Source of the DNA: Pyrocephalus nanus
Taxonomy: Eukaryota > Chordata > Aves > Passeriformes > Tyrannidae
Length of the DNA stretch: 64,000 nt
Assembly (NCBI GenBank): GCA_038380795.1
Contig: CM076259.1
Location: 30,486,977 to 30,550,976 of the forward strand
Direction: 5' to 3'
The translations under genes and the position numbers were made by a program. Shown here in pieces: positions 38,101 through 48,279 of this stretch (its first letter is position 1; the number at the start of each line of letters is the position of its first letter). The notes under the pieces were generated by a model. It ran no database searches and was not told the origin of the DNA. It saw nothing but the letters and a program-made list of their open reading frames with translations.

Positions 38101-41100
38101 GCAGTTTCTACCACCTGGAAGATGCTTCTGTAAGCATACCATTAACTGCAAACAAAAAGACCGTTTTTTTTTCTTCTACCTTGCCCCTCTCAAACCAAGC
38201 TAGTATAGTTTTTTTCCACGATGAGAGCTTCCCAGAGTGGTTAGAAATATACAGGGGACAATTACAGCTAACAATTAAATCAAATAAAATGGGCATTCTA
38301 GAAAAGAACAGTGAGGAAGAATTCACAGATTTTATAATATTTTCAAATGCAATGCATGTATCCATATAAATCGCAGCATTAGTACAGCAGTGAAAGATAC
38401 ATCTATAAGGTACTAGAAATGGTAACATTTTGAAAGCTCGGGACTGGGTTTTTTCCCTTCACGAAGAGATCCCCACTCAGAGCCCTTGTGAAAAAAGAAA
38501 ACACTGCCTCTGTAAAGATCTTTGTCTGTAACAGTAAAAATGAGATATATTTTCTGTGTGTGAATTCTTCCAGCTTCCCTACACTTCTGTCTAAACTTTG
38601 TCCAACCATTTCTTCCCTTCACCTACTGCTTCCTCCCAAACTTCATTAAGGATCACCAGAATCCCAAAACTTCTCCATACTGAAAATCAGCAGATGTTCT
38701 ATAGCTGAACTCCCTGAACTTCTCAAAAAGGATTTCCTATATATACAAAATTACTCAGTCAAAGCACAAGTTTTCTTAATGCTATTTGTGTCAATCAATC
38801 AGGCCAGAAGAAAACATGTAAGCATTGGGTCAGTTTACCATATTTTTGTACGAACTAATTTAATGCTGCATGCAACATATTCTGACACGTTTTCACTGCA
38901 CCTTAAAGGGCTTTGAGTGCAATCCTTGGACTATAAGGAACAAAAACTACAGCTTCTCAACTGAAAGACTCTTAGTAGTGTTCTGTGAATACACTGACAG
39001 CACTTCCATCACTGCAAATGTAAATAATTTCATTATTCATTATATACATGGGACAGAGACCTGCTGGAGTTAGTCCAAAGGAGGCTATGAAGGTGCTCAG
39101 AGGGCTGGAGCACCTCTGCTATGGAGACAGGCTGAGAGAGTTGGGCTTGTTCAGCCTGGAGAAGTGAAGGCTCTGAGGAGACCTCAGAGCCCCTTCCAGT
39201 ACCTAAAGGGGCTACAAGAGAGCTGGAATTTTGACAAGGGCATGAAGTGACAGGACAAGAGGGAATGGTTTTACACTAAGAGAGGGCAGATTTGAATTGG
39301 ATATTAGGAAGAAGTTGTTTACAATTAGGTAGGTGAAACACTGGCAGAGGTTCCCCAGAGAGGTGGTGGATGCCCCATCCCTGGAAACATTCAAGATCAG
39401 CCTGGACAGGGCTCTGAGCAACCCAATACAGTTTAAGGAGTCCCTGCTCATTGCATGGAGGCTTGATGAAATGGCCTTTTAGGGTCCCTTCCAATCCAAA
39501 CTATTCTGTCGTTCTGCAACTAGTGCCTAGGCGTGATTTTGCACCAATACACAGCCTAATGCAAGCACTGAGCCAGGTGAGTGTGCCACAGGATTTGGGG
39601 AATTATCTACAAGGTGGACATTCATTGAAATGTTTTCAAATGACTGCTCCTGAATTCAAGGTAAAGTAAAATCGTATCTGAAGAAGAGATGTCAATTAGA
39701 TGATTTGGCTTGACTGAGACAAAGGCAAAATCAATACATGGAATTAATTCTGCAGTGTCAGTAACCACGCAGGTTGTGCTGGCATTTAGATGCAGAATTA
39801 GACATCAGCAATGCCTAAGACTGAAAGACAAGTCTGCACGTGATTATCACAATTTACTGCCATTTCTACAATCTTCTTTTAATGCTTCCACAAAAACTCC
39901 AAATTTATCTAAATGTTTTATTTATTTCTTCTGTTCTACACTGTTGCACAAAAAATGCAAATAAAATGGCAGGTCTTTCTCTTTGGTGTTCGGAACCAAG
40001 ACAGGCCCCAACTAATTCCATATATCCAATTAACTCATACACATTTGAAAAAACACCTACTAACACACTGTAATACCTAAACCTTGTTTCTGATTGTGAA
40101 AATATTTTCCTGTATTTTAACAAAATAATAATACAAGGTAGTAAAACCAGGGTAAAAGTACTTGGGATAACAAGCTTTTAGCTCTTTTTCATGACCTGAA
40201 GAAAGATCAGATTCTTATAACATAAAATACTTCAAGCTAACTGATACTTAGTAAAACCAATGCACAAACCAACATGTCAGCAAGTTAGTAGATATGTGCA
40301 ATGACATGATAATAAGGAAAGAAAAAAGTTCTTTGCTTTGATCTTGGCAATCTTTTCCAATCTAAATGATTCTATGACTCTATTAACAACAAGACAGTGG
40401 AAGTAGGTAAGGACGGCTTCACTTCTACAGTATTTTAGCATTTTTAATTGTTTTAACTTAATTTCATGCCTTCTTGAAAAATCATGTTGATTATGAAACA
40501 TTTGAGGAAATAACCTATATTTGATTCAAACTCAAAAGCAAGAATAAACACCACACCCAATACTATATTGATTTCAATCATGGCATTGCACGAGCATTTT
40601 TTTTTCTTTTTCAGATTTTAATGTAGCTAGAACAGAAAAGTTTGGCAACAGTTCAACGCCCCACAAAAACATACAATGATGAGTATTTACAATATTATAC
40701 AAAGGGTACAGCAAAAAAAAATTACCTAGGAAACAACTTGTACATAGCTCTCTTCTTATAAATAACTTCTTGAGCTTAAATATGCACTAAAAAACTCAAA
40801 ATATATTTATAATTTCAAAAGATTCAAAATTTACTTGATTTACTTTGAACAGAAATATTTTTTTTTCTTCTTTAAAAAGTCCTAATCTAACACAGTAACT
40901 TTTCATGAAGCTGAAAAGTCTAACATCACAACATTTAAAATTTGATATAAGAAGGCAGAAAACCTTGTGTAGCTGCTTCTTCACCCTTTTTGGCATCTTC
41001 ATCTTCTATGCTTGGACTTTCACGTGATGAGTTCTCCTGCTGAGAATTGTTATTTTTCAACAGGGCAGGATCAATTTGTGCTTTCAAGAGCTCAAGGGTC

Positions 41101-44100
41101 TCAGCAAGCTCATTGCGGTTTCTAGAAGTGAAAAACATACTGTCTGATAAGCCACTTACTTACCCCAAAGGGATTCATGAAAAATAAACAAATACCATCT
41201 CCTTAAATGAACACTACCCTGAAAACCTTATAGAGTTATATAATGAAAACACAAGCACAGTGAAATGCTTGTCCTACCAGAATGGCTGGAACTTTGCAGT
41301 CAGAAGTTTCACATTTATCCATAACAAAATAACGTTGTGCTTTTGGAAGGACCTTATCTACTTATCTGAACTCAATTCCTGTTGGGTCTGGATTCAAGTT
41401 GCTACTATTATTCTTTCATTCATTATCCTCCTGCCAATTCTCACTGATTTTTCTTTGCTATTTTTTTTTTCTCTCAGCAGAGAAGTTACAGCTTTCTGCT
41501 CATGCACCAAAGAAGCAACCAGAAGCAACCACACCATTCAAGTGAAATTTTCAAAAGCAACTAGCAAAATAATTTAGATACTTTTTGCAAGTGTGCATCC
41601 TAAGTACACATAGCAAGCACCACCAAGTTGTCTAGAAAACTCCAGCTATTGGAGTAATGACAGCAAGAAAATGTCAGTGCACATCTGTATGAATGTGAAT
41701 CTCAGTTCACTGTAACTCCTTGTTTAAACTGCATATCTAACTATTAAAAAAACACCTTAATGTATAAAGAATTTGAGCCATGATTGAACAGAGTCATTGT
41801 TTTCATAATAGACTAGAATAAAAAGGCTCTCATATTTCTTTTTCAAAGCCAATGTTCAGCAACTTGCTGTCTCCAGTTTTACAGAAAGAAAGGAGACTTG
41901 CAATAACCCTGAGATGTGGAATCTCACATGTTTTAAAACCTTTTCAGATTTCTCAGTGCATTACTCTGGCTTTCTGCTGTGAGTGTGGAGTAGAACTCTG
42001 ATTTCTTCTACTTTTGGCAATGATCTTTGGAGTCTATACTGCTCAAAAGAGATATACATCACTCAGCTCTCGTTTGTTTACATACATTTACTTTATTCAC
42101 CCACAGCAGCTGTCTAGATGTAACTAGAAATAAGGCTAGTAATGTTTAAACCACTGATTTAAACATTAGGTTTAAACTGAAGTTATGGTAGTAAATAACC
42201 TGCAGATGGTTGGGGTTGGAATGAACCTTGAAAGACCACTTAGTTCCAACCCCCTGCCATGGGCAGGGACACCTTCCACTAGACCAAGTTGCTCAAAGCC
42301 CCATCCAACCTGGCCTTGAACACTTCCTGTGTCAGTGCCTCACCACCCTCACAGTAAAGAATTTCTTCCTAATATCAAATCTAAACCTGCCCCCTGTCAG
42401 TTTGAAGCCATTCCCCCTTGTTCTACAAGAACATGACTGTAAAAAGTTCTCCATCTTTCTTGAGCCCCTCTGTGTACTGGAAGGGGCTCTAAGGTCTCCC
42501 TGGATCCTTCTCTTCTCCAGGCTGGACAACCCCCACTGTCTCAGCCTGTCTTCACAGGAGAGGCTCCAGTCCTCTGACCATCTCCTTGATCTACTCTAGT
42601 TCCTTCTAACAGGAGCAATTGCAATATAGTTCCCCCCAAGCCAAATCTGTCCACTTATAATTTTCTTAATAAAACCGAAGTTAAAGAAGCAAGAGTATTC
42701 TATTTTCTAAGACATTTAGCTGGCTAGTAAGCAATACAGAGCCATCATTCTTAGGAGTGCCTTCTCTTGGTATGCTTTCTATATATTCATTGTAGCTTGA
42801 TTAAGCAGGAAAAAAATGACGTGACGGCTGCTACCAACAAATCAGCAAGTTATTTCTGTATATGATTTTTCACTAGAATATAGATGTGAAGGCAGAAAAT
42901 CCCACTGTCAGGAGTCCTACTCTGTGAGAAACAACGACTTATTGAAATACATTTCAGAGCCCCAGTCACAGATAATTAAAAATCCTACAAAAAAAAGAAA
43001 AACAAAAGGAATACCTAACAATGCACTTCCACGTGGATCCATCCTGGTCATCCTGTTCTTCTATGTACATCCTGACGTTATGCTCTTGATCCAGCTGATA
43101 CCAGTACATCAGGCCATCCTTGTCCCGACCAATGGGCTGCAGACGCATGGCATCAGCATCCTCCTCGTTAATGATATTCTTAAACTTGAGATTGTCATCA
43201 AACTGACATTCACAGAGATACTGAAAAACGTGAGAAAGTAGAAAGACTGTTAAAATGCTGAAAATATAAAGAGAGAGAAGAAAATCAGCTCACTTCCTTT
43301 CAGTGTAATTTGGAACTTCTTTTTAGGCCTCTCTCTGTTGGATGTGTGTGTCAGCTGGAGCTATCAGTTTTCCAGACCATGTTGTTTTTAAATGAGGGAC
43401 AAGGTTTGTTTGTTTTTTTTCCGGACAGCTTAGAAAGCTTATTTTAAATTTTATTACATAACACAAGCTCTCATTCTACATTAAAAGTCATACAGAACTT
43501 GGAACCAACCCTGACAGTTTTCTCAAGACTTGAAAAGATTAAGTCCCATCTTTGCCTTTGGAAATCAGCAAGGTAACATACATTTTTAAAAGTGTATACT
43601 GCAAAGACAAATAGCTGTTGACAAAACAGTAAGCACAAAACTACTGTCATACAAAGTGTGAAAAATATGCAAACAAAGTGTTACATGCAGTTTGGGCCCA
43701 TACCACGATAATGAATATCATGTCTGTTCCAAGATCAGCTCTCTATTTAATGTACGCACTTATGGTTCCGTCAAGCTGAATTTGCAAGACATTTAAGTGA
43801 ATGAGGAAGCCAAATCTAAATCTCCAAGATACTTAAGTAAATGAGGAAAAAATAATTTAGAATCTTAGCTGATGAATGTGTACCTTCAGAATCCCCAATT
43901 TGCATTCAACACTCATTTCTAGGTATCCTTTTTTTTCCATCTCCCAAGCCCAAGTGCTGTTGAATTCTTGGCATATCTGTCACAAACAAAAGAAGCAGAT
44001 TTCTAGGGTTAGGAGATAAAAGCAACTTTAAATATTAATAGTACCTTACTATGGTAAGTCATTACACATGATCTCTTTGGGATTGCAGTCAGAAAGCCTC

Positions 44101-47100
44101 ACACAAAAAATAAAACTGAAGTAAGTTAGAAAGCACTGGTGCACCTCCATGGGAAGAGCAGATCATCAAGGCCCTGATCACCACCACATTCTCCAAACAT
44201 CCTAAATTAGATAGCATGTCTCTGGATTGGGAAGGTATCCTTGTCTTTGCTGCGCAAATATCTCACATTTTGCTATTTCTGTCTGTTTAGAATATAAATT
44301 CTCTCAAGTAGATAGCATTTATTAGGGTTAGAACATTTAGCACATAAGCTGCCAGGGTCTCTTGGGGCCCCCTAAGTCCTTCAACTGTACTGCAGATAAC
44401 AAATGCAACTGCTACTCACTCCACATGGTAGAATTATTATTCTTCAGAAAATACCCTGGGCTTTAAGCTGTTGATAGACATTTTAAAATTTGGTAAGTAT
44501 AGCCAATTTCAATTTACTTAAAGCAAATAAATTCAACCACACCAATATGGGTGAAAAAAACTAACACAAAAAGAAGTGGCCATAGAGGATAAATAGATTG
44601 AATCAGCATGAGCTTCAATAATAAAGGTGGAGAAGGAATTCCCTCTCCTCCTAAACAACTCAGACATGCTTAAGACAACTCTCAGGAACAGAGACAAGCT
44701 GCTCATCAGCTGAGGGTACATGGCAGGATCTCCAGTCAGTGAGGCTATTCCAGTGGAAATATCCATGAGGAGGTAGTCTCCCAGTCACCAAGTTATTATT
44801 AAAAACAAGATAAAGTCACCAAGCTACTTAGAAACCTGTCAATCACATCTTAAAGCAGCTTTCTCTGGAAACAGCAGCAAAAATAACCCTAAATTTCACC
44901 CACCAGAAGCACAGATCAGCAGATCTACCTGGACTCCAACAAGAATGGGGGCCACTACCCCTCCACTATCGCCTGGGCCACATTACTGACCTCCACAATC
45001 CCTAGTACTGACACCAGTTCTTAAGTGGCCCAAAGGTAAGCCTGTAGTTAGATCGGCTCAGCCACCACAAATCATACTGTGACTTTAAACTACAACCTAC
45101 AGAGAACACTGAAGAGCACTCTGGTCACAAGGGATCCTGCTGAAGAGCAGATTTTCCTGCTCTAAGGAATGCTATGCAGGGACTTCTCTGATGCAAAGCC
45201 AAAGCTCACAGCAAGGGGACAAATGCTGCCCACTCACAGAATGAGGTTACTTTACTTTCCCTCTCATATTCAACCACGTAATGTGAAGAACACTGGGAAA
45301 CTATATCAAAACCCTTGCTCAGGGCATGTGCCAGTTGCTGTTCATTACTTACTCATTAAGTATGGAAGCCATAATGAGAAGCTTCACGTACTGTGGAAAT
45401 GTGTGACTGTCAAAGCAAAAGCTACGAGACATCAGAGCTGATGAAGCATCTGTTCAAACTGAAATGACTACATTTTGACAATTAAAAACCAGATAATTGT
45501 GCTTTCTCCTGACAAGTACTGTCACAACCCTGAACTACACATCTCATTGATTCAGGCTCTGCTGAAATCTTAGTCTCTGCCTTCACTGAGAGGATGCTTC
45601 ACACTGACCAAAAACCTGCTGCTTGCAGGAGCAGCCGGCTAAAGGGTGGTCAGCACCTTCCCACCCTGCAAGAGATGCTGGAACATCTTTCCCTCTCTCA
45701 AATATTTCCAAAGAAGCTACAATGGCACCTGACGCTTACTACTGCCGTGTTCCAAATGTTCACTTTAAACAACAAAAACAGGAAGATGAAAGACACAGCA
45801 GGGAAGTCTGTTTGGGTGGGACTACAGATACTTGACTTCTAATAATTGGAAAAGACAAGGGTACCCAGAACATGCTGATTTTGGATTAAAGGTTCCAAAT
45901 GGACCAGTCCACAGAAATCTTATCTGTAGAAAAACACAAAATGTGTTTGACAATAGTCAAGTAAAAAATTTTGTCAGTTCAATGTGACTTAACTACATGT
46001 TTCTCAAAGAACAGCTAAGATAGACAATTCTTTGTAGTTGTTGGAATGTTTAGGACAAGCCATTTCTTTATCTCGGTCATACATGACCACATACATTCCC
46101 TATAGAGAAGAGAAAAGTCAGATTCCTGGAGCCCATTTTCTCCCCAGCCATTTTCTCCCAGAAAAAGACTAGTGAGCGTGCTGGTGACCTAACTTCTGGT
46201 AGTGTGGTTCACTACCAGAAGAGGGAAGGGAAAGAACTCTCAACTACCATGTTCACTTCCTATCCCAAAATATATTAATCCGTCAAAATACCAGCCATAG
46301 CTTAGAGACAATTTTTATCATATTCTTTATAAGCGCAACAGTCAAATGAAATTTGACATTTTATAAATCGTTGATATATAAACAAAACACAGTAATACAT
46401 ACATGCATCATTCCATACATGGAAGTCCTCCACAAAAAGTTTCTGCCTAAATAAGAACATGATCACATCTAGAATGTGTCAAACCCTGTTTTAGCAAAGC
46501 AACACGTTAGTAGTTTCCAACAAAGGAAAAACAGGTCAAGTTTGCCTCTTAGAGTGTATCAATAATATGTGGAACAACACTGCTGGCATCAGGGAAGAAT
46601 GCTCTCAGTGGTCTCACATCTTTTGAGTTTTTCCTGGCTTCTTTGACATTCCCCAATGCTCTTCCTTGTTTTTCTAAATTAATTATACTCCTTTGAAATC
46701 GGGACAATATTAGCATACCTTTCTAATTAGTTATAGTCAAATTCCTTTGTTCTTCAAGGTTACTTTGAACCACTGTCCAGAATAAACTTCAAGTTAGCTC
46801 TGGAGACTGTTAAATGAAGTAGAATTTATTAACACTTACTTGATCTTAACAGGGGTGTGAGGGAAGGTTTCCTTACCGCTTCCCCATCCTTTCAATGCCT
46901 GCTGAAGAAGATTTTCCAAACTACTCCCTCATAAACTTGTTTTATCCCTCTGCTTTCTCCTTACAACACAACTGGCAAGTGGCTTCAATGGGGTACATAA
47001 GTTCACGACTCAGAGCTGGGTTTTCTCAGCTTGCTGCAATGGTTTTTGGGTTTATTAGGGAACTTAACACAATTCAATAACCACAGTACTTGGTAATACA

Positions 47101-48237
47101 CGCAGTATACAGAAGTTACATAAATTATTATATAATTGTTTTTTAAAAATATCAATACTTTACAACTGGGTAAGGGATTAGAGTTAATCTAAGGCTTTTC
47201 AACAGGTTATTCCCCAACATATCCCCAGTCCTAAAAACTTCCTCATCTTAAGACTACACAGACCTCAAGACAAATCCCTGGTCTCTGTAAAGCTGGAGGA
47301 GGCAAACTGCAACTGGATTTGCCACATGCCACTATTTGAACAGTTGCTATTACATGATGCTGTATTTCTAAGCAAGATGTGATTGTGGCTCTACAGACAA
47401 TAACAAGATTGCAATTCTGTGGATGGAAAGACACATGAAACATATCCAGAGGGGAAATAGTAACCTATTAATTTTGACTATCCATACATTTTTATAGTCT
47501 GAAGAAGTGTAAAATACTTAAACTGAAAACTATTTGCATATGAAGTGTCAACAACGGCACAGCAGCAATTAAAATACCAAGACAGAATTATGTAAAACAA
47601 CAGGATTCTCTATTTTTACTGATGCATAACTACATTTTCATCTTAGCTGTGCCTTTCTGAGCACGCAGATATAAATCACTGCAATACTTTCTTTTATTAT
47701 TAACACATGCTAAAAGACCTCTATATGGTTAGTTCCTGTACAAATACCAACCAAATCACAATAATTAAATCATATCCAGACAAGTGATATACAAATGAAT
47801 TGTTATTGTATAAATCTCTCTGCTCGATTTAGCCCACTTACAGGCTACTAAATCTTCTTTATTTAGTGTCTTAATGCTCAGAAAAGTATTTTCCCTACCA
47901 AATATGAAAGTGGATATTCTTTTACATGCAGAAGATAATGCCTATTTTCAGAGATTTTTTTACACAAGCCTAGGCAGACTGAAAGTTAAGCTGGGATCTG
48001 ATGCAGCTACAGTCTGGGCACGCACATCAATGCTGGCCACAGCACAGCCCAAGGCTCACTATAATTCATACCAGGGATTGCTCACACAACTACTCATCTT
48101 AACCATATTCCAGCATTGCAGGATAATACAACGTGCATATTGTACCTTGATCAAATATTTTTCCCATCTGTCTGCTGTGACAGACTTCCCAATCTTTCTC
48201 ATCAGTTTCAAGTGAAGCTCCACCAATTCTTTTGGAA
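16549..48237 (-). CDS. RSF1: RSF1 (remodeling and spacing factor 1), exons 2-16; exon 1 beyond the right edge
   Basis: Fifteen exons on the minus strand total 4094 nt. Adding one nt from exon 1 gives 1364 residues and a stop, and every junction keeps frame. Human RSF1 has 1441 residues with about 62 in exon 1, so the length fits. In order (numbered from the first residue in the window) the product has: an N-terminal helical region VPKELVELHLKL; a WHIM-type motif LQPIGRDKDGLMYWY (89-103); a long acidic, low-complexity region rich in K, E and S (184-760); a C4HC3 PHD finger (about 816-860); a short coiled coil (862-888); FDEFDEAIDEAIEDD; basic nuclear-localisation-like clusters in AAAARRKKRRRLNDL and RRRRSRRNQKRQ; and the conserved tail LLRVTDLVDYVCNSEQL. 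Known role: histone-binding subunit that pairs with SMARCA5/SNF2H in the RSF nucleosome assembly and spacing complex, also tied to H2A ubiquitin reading and centromeric chromatin. It acts in the nucleus. Confidence 0.97.
17124..18883 (-). other. RSF1 intron 15
   Basis: About 1.8 kb with a short CA/C-rich simple repeat at 17515-17544. Nothing else is recognised. Confidence 0.9.
17515..17544. repeat. CA / poly-C simple repeat
   Basis: Short CA run interrupted by eight or nine C, then CA again, in RSF1 intron 15. Confidence 0.85.
18884..19075 (-). CDS. RSF1: RSF1 exon 15
   Basis: 192 nt: completes Glu, then SGEYTDYSDDDYLETRRRRS, RRNQKRQVNYKEDSESDGSQ, KSVRYGKELRRVHKRRLSTS and DSE. Human has SDFSDDFSDDFVETRRRRS at the start. 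The borders are CTATACAG|AGAGTG and GTGAAG|GTAAAA. Confidence 0.96.
19076..21160 (-). other. RSF1 intron 14
   Basis: About 2.1 kb. I see no gene or clear repeat. The open frames within it are short and unlike any family I know. Confidence 0.88.
21161..21384 (-). CDS. RSF1: RSF1 exon 14
   Basis: 224 nt: SQDEFVISEENLDESEDDPP, SNEDSDSEFCARISRRHLSR, PMRQSRRLRRKTAKKKYSED, then an acidic tail. Basic and acidic blocks alternate, as in human. The borders are CGAACAG|ATCTCA and TCTG|GTGAGT. Confidence 0.96.
21385..23004 (-). other. RSF1 intron 13
   Basis: About 1.6 kb containing one CR1 3'-end fragment at 22810-22897. The remainder is unremarkable. Confidence 0.9.
22810..22897 (+). mobile_element. 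CR1 LINE 3'-end fragment
   Basis: Short, diverged sense CR1 end: AGGTGATCTTTAAGGTCCCT, TTCCAACTCAAACTGTTCTA and a decayed ATTCTGTGA tail. The left limit is uncertain. Confidence 0.85.
23005..23212 (-). CDS. RSF1: RSF1 exon 13 (basic NLS-like cluster)
   Basis: 208 nt. It encodes IGRGKDMSNITGHRGKDIST, ILEEERKESKRPQRAAAARR, KKRRRLNDLDSDSNLDEEES and EDEFKISD. It has an internal duplication of RGKD[MI]S[NT]I and a bipartite-like basic cluster RRKKRRR, a probable nuclear-localisation signal, followed by an acidic patch. The donor is GATGG|GTAAGT. Confidence 0.96.
23213..24173 (-). other. RSF1 intron 12
   Basis: Just under 1 kb. Nothing recognisable beyond the splice sites. Confidence 0.9.
24174..24241 (-). 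CDS. RSF1: RSF1 exon 12
   Basis: 68 nt: completes Arg, then FDEFDEAIDEAIEDDIKEAD and GG. It contains the near-repeat FDEAIDEAIEDD, an acidic helix conserved exactly with human. The borders are TTTTTAG|GTTTGA and GGAG|GTATGT. Confidence 0.95.
24242..27230 (-). other. RSF1 intron 11
   Basis: About 3 kb of AT-rich intron. No gene or recognisable interspersed repeat. Confidence 0.88.
27231..27340 (-). CDS. RSF1: RSF1 exon 11
   Basis: 110 nt: EPEIPEGQEEKKKDSKKPKS then KLLERRSTRTRKCISY plus two bases. Human has EPDFSEDQEEKKKDSKKSKANLLERR. The donor CTACAG|GTCAGC is weak at positions +3 to +5, but the next exon joins in frame. Confidence 0.93.
27341..28645 (-). other. RSF1 intron 10
   Basis: About 1.3 kb. 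Nothing recognised inside. Confidence 0.9.
28646..28700 (-). CDS. RSF1: RSF1 exon 10
   Basis: 55 nt micro-exon: completes Arg, then KERLVYVGISIENIIPPQ, identical to human. The donor is CCTCAG|GTAAG and the acceptor CCTAAAG|AAAAGA. Confidence 0.95.
28701..30556 (-). other. RSF1 intron 9
   Basis: About 1.9 kb. A 118-codon plus-strand open frame (29575-29931) has no recognisable domain and I treat it as chance. No repeats are seen. Confidence 0.88.
30557..30636 (-). CDS. RSF1: RSF1 exon 9 (coiled coil)
   Basis: 80 nt: KLLCEKLEEQLQDLDVVLKK then KERAER plus two bases. The heptad-like spacing of L and the charged residues suggests a short coiled coil right after the PHD finger. Human has DVALKK; otherwise it is the same. 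Confidence 0.95.
30637..31582 (-). other. RSF1 intron 8
   Basis: Just under 1 kb. Two overlapping open frames on opposite strands (30745-31158 and 30974-31366) look like chance. Nothing else. Confidence 0.88.
31583..31687 (-). CDS. RSF1: RSF1 exon 8 (PHD finger core)
   Basis: 105 nt, 35 codons: ILLCDSCDSGYHTACLRPPL then MIIPDGEWFCPPCQH, identical to human as I recall it. With CKKC from exon 7 it completes a C4HC3 zinc finger: CxxC, CxxC, HxxC, CxxC. PHD fingers of this class read histone H3 tails; for RSF1 the exact ligand is not shown by sequence. Confidence 0.97.
31688..32889 (-). other. RSF1 intron 7
   Basis: About 1.2 kb, separating the two halves of the PHD finger. Nothing recognised inside. 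Confidence 0.9.
32890..33087 (-). CDS. RSF1: RSF1 exon 7 (Glu run and start of PHD finger)
   Basis: 198 nt, 66 codons: KSKVRWTGTRTRGRWKYSSN, an acidic Ser-rich stretch, 12 consecutive Glu codons (mixed GAG and GAA), then DDDEPCKKCGLPNHPEL. The CKKC pair is the first zinc-ligand pair of the PHD finger. Human lacks so long a pure Glu run here and has about four more residues at the exon 6/7 junction. The borders are CTTATAG|AAAAGC and GAGCTG|GTAAGT. Confidence 0.95.
33088..35462 (-). other. RSF1 intron 6
   Basis: About 2.4 kb and clearly AT-rich, with local short duplications such as two copies of TTCTAACCTGA near 34430. No gene or interspersed repeat recognised. Confidence 0.88.
35463..37192 (-). 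CDS. RSF1: RSF1 exon 6 (large acidic exon)
   Basis: 1730 nt, the largest exon, encoding 577 residues (184-760). Conserved islands include IVKLEKP, EESDSFKENVKP, LKNDQQAKIPLKKREIKL, GPLCK.VTPTK, ITAL, LVNGEVS, SKFKYKLV, TSERQKEGIKLTIRISSRKK and GRTLRRSPRISKPTPKVAE. Between them lie fast-diverging stretches rich in E, K and S. The region is probably disordered. The acceptor is GTCAACAG|AAAATC; the donor AACAAG|GTAATA leaves the frame in phase 0. The plus-strand Ser-rich open frames over it are shadows. Confidence 0.96.
39059..39520 (+). mobile_element. CR1 LINE fragment, 3' region
   Basis: About 460 bases of sense CR1: GAGGGCTGGAGCACCTCTG, GACAGGCTGAGAGAGTTGGG, CCAGTACCTAAAGGGGCTAC, GGATATTAGGAAGAAGTTG, CCCCATCCCTGGAAAC and a CTATTCTGTCGTTCTG tail. 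It is 5'-truncated and diverged. Confidence 0.95.
40337..40384 (+). mobile_element. CR1 LINE tail remnant
   Basis: Only the extreme 3' end remains: CTTTTCCAATCTAAATGATT followed by CTATGACTCTAT. Short but characteristic. Confidence 0.75.
40964..41121 (-). CDS. RSF1: RSF1 exon 5
   Basis: 158 nt, opening with RNRNELAETLELLKAQIDPA then LLKNNNSQQENSSRESPSIE. The human counterpart is ETLALLKAQIDPVLLKNSSQ, so identity is clear. The end EEAATQ|E rests on donor CAAG|GTTTTC, a weak match to the splice consensus, but it is the only nearby GT that keeps frame with exon 6. Confidence 0.9.
41122..43014 (-). other. RSF1 intron 4
   Basis: About 1.9 kb containing a CR1 fragment (42201-42616) that ends about 400 bases from exon 4. 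Otherwise unremarkable. Confidence 0.9.
42201..42616 (-). mobile_element. CR1 LINE fragment, 3' region, antisense
   Basis: Runs from GGTTGGGGTTGGAATGAACC through CTGCCATGGGCAGGGACACC, GCCTCACCACCCTCACAGTA, TTCTTCCTAATATCAAATC, GGTCTCCCTGGATCC and TCAGCCTGTCTTCACAGGAG. It lies in the same orientation as RSF1 transcription. Confidence 0.96.
43015..43220 (-). CDS. RSF1: RSF1 exon 4 (WHIM-type motif)
   Basis: 206 nt. It encodes YLCECQFDDNLKFKNIINEE, then DADAMRLQPIGRDKDGLMYW and YQLDQEHNVRMYIEEQDDQD, ending KCIV plus two bases. The G-x-D-x(4)-YW pattern is the WHIM signature found in remodeler subunits that contact ISWI ATPases and linker DNA. The donor is GTTAG|GTATTC. Confidence 0.96.
43221..43883 (-). 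other. RSF1 intron 3
   Basis: 663-base intron. Only splice sites recognised. Confidence 0.9.
43884..43976 (-). CDS. RSF1: RSF1 exon 3
   Basis: 93 nt, 31 whole codons: ICQEFNSTWAWEMEKKGYLE then MSVECKLGILK. It is highly conserved with human, which has LALLK at the end. The borders are GACAG|ATATGC and CTGAAG|GTACAC. Confidence 0.96.
43977..48145 (-). other. RSF1 intron 2
   Basis: About 4.2 kb. No interspersed repeat or gene that I can recognise; the small open frames are unsupported. Confidence 0.88.
48146..48237 (-). CDS. RSF1: RSF1 exon 2
   Basis: 92 nt. It completes a Val codon and then encodes PKELVELHLKLMRKIGKSVT and ADRWEKYLIK, nearly identical to human. The acceptor ATGCTGCAG|TT follows an unusually long polypyrimidine stretch (poly-A on the plus strand, 48246-48279). 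The donor is ATCAAG|GTACAA. Confidence 0.96.
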
Positions 48238-48245
48238 CTGCAGCA

Positions 48246-48279
48246 TTAAGAGAGAAAAAGAAAAAAAAAAAAAAAAGAA
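48246..48279. repeat. Poly-A / purine tract at RSF1 exon 2 acceptor
   Basis: Nearly pure A on the plus strand, hence a polypyrimidine tract of more than 25 bases on the gene strand directly upstream of the exon 2 acceptor. Confidence 0.9.

Larger units (their letters stand above)
37193..40963 (-). other. RSF1 intron 5
   Basis: About 3.8 kb with a sizeable sense CR1 fragment (39059-39520) and a CR1 tail remnant (40337-40384). No gene seen. Confidence 0.9.
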
